Position numbers and translations under genes: made by a program | Notes under the pieces: model-generated | Told to the model about the DNA's origin: nothing | What the model saw: only the letters and a program-made list of their open reading frames with translations | Database searches by the model: none | NCBI GenBank assembly: GCA_028023455.1 | Contig: JAQFVV010000180.1 | Location: 2,294,001 to 2,358,000, forward strand | Length of the DNA stretch: 64,000 nt | Direction: 5' to 3' | From: Epiperipatus broadwayi | Taxonomy: Eukaryota; Onychophora; Udeonychophora; Euonychophora; Peripatidae | Shown: positions 61,087 to 64,000 of the stretch, in pieces | How positions within the stretch are numbered: the stretch's first letter is position 1 | Layout of the letters: each line of letters opens with the position of its first letter

Positions 61087-62474
61087 TTTTAACAGGCAAC
61101 CCTGGTATTGATTTTGCTGTTTGCCTAAATATCTAAAAGAAATTGAAACTGTTAATCAGATAGGATGGTAATGCAAAACTATGGCTGTATAGTCACCATA
61201 ACACCTGCAAGTAGAATTTTAAATGCTATTTACCATATTTGGATTCAAATATGAATTCCCTTTTTTTAATGAACTCTTAAAAAACAAAATCTATGAATCC
61301 TATGTAAGGATATAAGTTTAAAACTAATAAAAAAATACAAAAGAAAGAAATCCACCTAGTGGCCATTATTTTGTTAAAGAGACAAACAACAGTTTCTTTG
61401 GAATAAGTATATTTATAAGCATCAATTAATAATTGACCTCAAGTGCCAAAATTTATACTTTTCCTATCTAAATAATCTTAGAACTATTGCTAATTAGGTG
61501 CCCAGCCCTTTTAGCTAGCTCAAATTCCAGGACTGGGAGGTAATAATACCTATCAGGCTGAAGAGAGGTAAATGGCTAAATCTGCATAGTTGGAATGAGT
61601 ATTCCTTGCTTTCTATGCTCCTCAACTTAAGCCGCATATATTTAAAATTACCTAATTTGTAATTGTCTTTTTTCCCCCTTTTTTATATCCCTTAAATTAG
61701 ATTACTCTTTCTAAACATTTATTCACTCAATGCATGATCTATTTCTTTATCAAATCTATGGTTTGGAGTTTAAAAGCATGTTTAATATAATTTATTTTGA
61801 AAAGCATATTGAACTCATTTCATGAGCCATACTGCCAGGAAGAGTATAGGCCAATATAATTGATAAATATGTTCATTAATGATAGACAAATAATTTGTTT
61901 TAAAGTAAGTATACAATTTTTATTGTTATTCTCTTTAATTAAATAAAAAACAGAGAAAAATATATATAATTTAAATATCAAATGATAACATAAAAGAAAA
62001 ATGAAATTTGTTGACTATAAAAGACCATATAATTAAATAGCATGTGTAGGAATGCAGCTATATATTACAGGTTAAATTATATAATTTTAAATAATGACGA
62101 AGCATTTAGAGAGTAATGATAGACAATTTTCAGTTCACTTAAGATAATAAAAATTAGTCATATTTACATTGGAGGACCCGGGTTTTTTTTTAATATGGAT
62201 AAGTTTATTTCTATGTAAGCTTGTTTCAATAATCCAAATGAAATCTATGTATTCTTTTATTGTCAAAGAATAAAATGAAAAATTTCTGCTAACAGCAAAA
62301 CTTCACCATGAACATCAATTTTTTGGTATTGCTAGGATATAGAAAATAATGATGGGTTACTGGAAGCTTTCTTACTATATATGATTCGACATTCTCTTCC
62401 TACCTGGATTATTTTAGCAGTGTATTAGTAAGGTTCTTGTGGTTCTTAGATGGGCAGGCACTTAACAAGAGCAG

Positions 62475-62536
<62 letters not shown>
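62475..62536. repeat. (TA)n microsatellite, about 31 units
   Basis: An uninterrupted TA run inside the right-hand LTR. Confidence 0.97.
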
Positions 62537-62545
<9 letters not shown>

Positions 62546-63294
62546 CTGGAGCTTAGGGTGATCATCTTATATGCATTTGTTCTATTCCAGTATTACAATT
62601 GTAGCAATTGTATAAGTTGATATTGTTAAATCCATTTTCTTCTCAAGATGGTTGATTGAAGGAATTTTAATATTTCATTTTTATAATGCGAGCAAACTTA
62701 GCAAAAAATATTATTAATACATTTCTGTCCAAAAATCACTCTTGTCTCTCTTTCCTTTTTACATAGTAATTAATTCAATTCTTTTTATTTCCCAAAATAA
62801 TTTATCAGCATTGAAATCTCTATTTTTCAGGCATGCATTTAACATTTTTTTTTTAGTTTTCTTTTCTTTTTTTAGTCATACATTTATTTAAGATTTCCTG
62901 GAATTTAGAATGGCTAACTAATGGAACAAAAGACACAAAATTGCTTCAAGGTAGATATATCAAAGCTCTTTTGTTACTCTTATTAAAACACTATGGACAA
63001 TAAAACTAAAGGATAAATAATCAGCAATAAGCTATTGCACATGTGCTTTGTAGATTTTAAACAGAAAATGAATATTCTCGTTTCAAACACAAGATAAGTC
63101 TTTAGAAAAAATAGAATGAATCCATCTGTCTTTTCAAACCCAAATGCTTATGTATGAGCAAATCTTAAGTATTTGAAAGTGAGAGTGTGAAGATATTAAA
63201 CAAACACTTTAAATTACTTTTACATGCTTGAATTAATGATGCTGGCAAAATTTACTAGAATTTACAATACATCATTCTTATTTGAAATTAAATG

Positions 63295-63378
63295 TATAGA
63301 AATAAACAATTTATATACATCACGCTATATAAAATATATAGAAATAAACAATTTATATACATCACGCTATATAAAATA
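63295..63378. repeat. 42-bp tandem duplication
   Basis: tatagaaataaacaatttat...catcacgctatataaa occurs twice in succession with no differences, so it is probably recent. Confidence 0.9.
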
Positions 63379-63719
63379 AATTATTTATTGATAAACTAAA
63401 TAAAAATATACATTTGAAATAAGTCATAATACAAAAAAAATTATATATTTGCATATAACTGCATTCCCACAATTTATTAACACATATTTTTCTGAATGTA
63501 TTCTAAAATAAACAGCTATAACTATATACATCTTTATCTTTTTATTTTTTTAAATAAAAATAAAACTTTCAAACTTTATCTTTCTCTTCGACATATATCT
63601 ATGATTCTTTATATACATACTCACATTGAGGCCAATTTTTTAGCCTTATGCTTATCTAGGCTATTGGGAAATATTATGTAACTGCTTTGTAACTGGGTTT
63701 GAACATGGCTATTGTTACA

Positions 63720-64000
63720 CTAGCATCCAGCATGCAGTTGAATTTGTCTGTAGTTATGTTCTTGATAAAAGAACTGTTTGCCTTTATTTTTTAAATTTCT
63801 CAATCCTTATTAAAAGTTATTCATTGAGTGATTTTGGTAAAGCAGTTGATTGTTCATCTTCCTCGTCCATTAAATCCAATATATTATCATAAGCATCTTG
63901 TATAATGTTGTTTATCCCATACTTCTATTCTCTCCAGTTTTTACAGCATTTGCATAGATTTTCATTTTGATTGTAATGCCTTTTATACTTGAATTCTTGG
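63720..64000. other. Right flank, no gene seen
   Basis: The sequence beyond the LTR shows no feature I recognise. Confidence 0.5.

Larger units (their letters stand above)
61087..63719 (-). repeat. 5' LTR of the gypsy element
   Basis: The outer end, TGTAACAATAGCC on the minus strand at 63719, matches the start of the left LTR. The inner end is set by the primer-binding site. That makes an LTR of about 2.6 kb, which includes a (TA)n tract, a 42-bp tandem duplication and a roughly 400-bp dispersed repeat (63000-63405) missing from the left LTR. Only the outer 0.85 kb could be matched to the left copy, so the inner extent is inferred. Confidence 0.65.

Overview
This is a gene-poor, strongly AT-rich stretch of eukaryotic chromosome. 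The DNA is full of (AT)n runs and A/T homopolymers. No long open reading frame, operon or prokaryotic signal is present. The mobile elements (Penelope-like elements with GIY-YIG endonuclease, hAT transposons with 8-bp target duplications, Ty3/gypsy-type LTR elements with TGTAAC termini, a LINE with a CCHC tail, tRNA-derived SINEs) suggest an invertebrate animal. I cannot name the species. I recognise no exon of a host gene, so the window is intergenic or lies inside a very large intron.

Layout. 0.5-3.5 kb: two 5'-truncated copies of one LINE family, same strand. 3.7-8.9 kb: a degenerate LTR retrotransposon, with an AT-rich 2-kb LTR followed by a T-poor, GC-richer interior holding integrase remnants; its 3' LTR is missing. 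8.9-14.2 kb: AT-rich spacer with a decayed hAT transposase end. 14.2-23.7 kb: a SINE, several fold-back elements and two Penelope-like remnants (18.3-19.5 and 21.8-22.5 kb), the second with hammerhead-ribozyme-like motifs. 24.95-26.2 kb: a well-bounded hAT deletion derivative with an intact 127-codon hATC reading frame. 29.3-33.3 kb: a LINE fragment, three SINE copies, and a 35-bp 5' piece of U2 snRNA inserted between 12-bp target duplications. 34.8-36.7 kb: a second, non-coding hAT-like element with internal tandem repeats. 38.1-39.0 kb: a three-unit fold-back cluster. 40.8-47.8 kb: spacer. 48.36-53.36 kb: a non-autonomous LTR element on the minus strand with two 2.1-kb LTRs around a 0.7-kb non-coding centre. 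55.0-63.7 kb: a minus-strand Ty3/gypsy element (LTR, tRNA-Lys-like primer site, gag, protease, RT/RNase H, integrase, polypurine tract, partial LTR), inactivated by stops and by nested tandem duplications in gag and pol.

Nothing here works together as a host pathway. The common thread is retroelement and transposon decay, including parasites (SINEs, the U2 insertion, the LARD-like element, hAT derivatives) that depend on enzymes made elsewhere. The most informative items are the second Penelope palindrome with its ribozyme-like arms, the U2 insertion, the LTR element with CpG-type divergence between its LTRs, and the multi-level tandem duplications in the gypsy element. All boundaries and similarities were read by eye.
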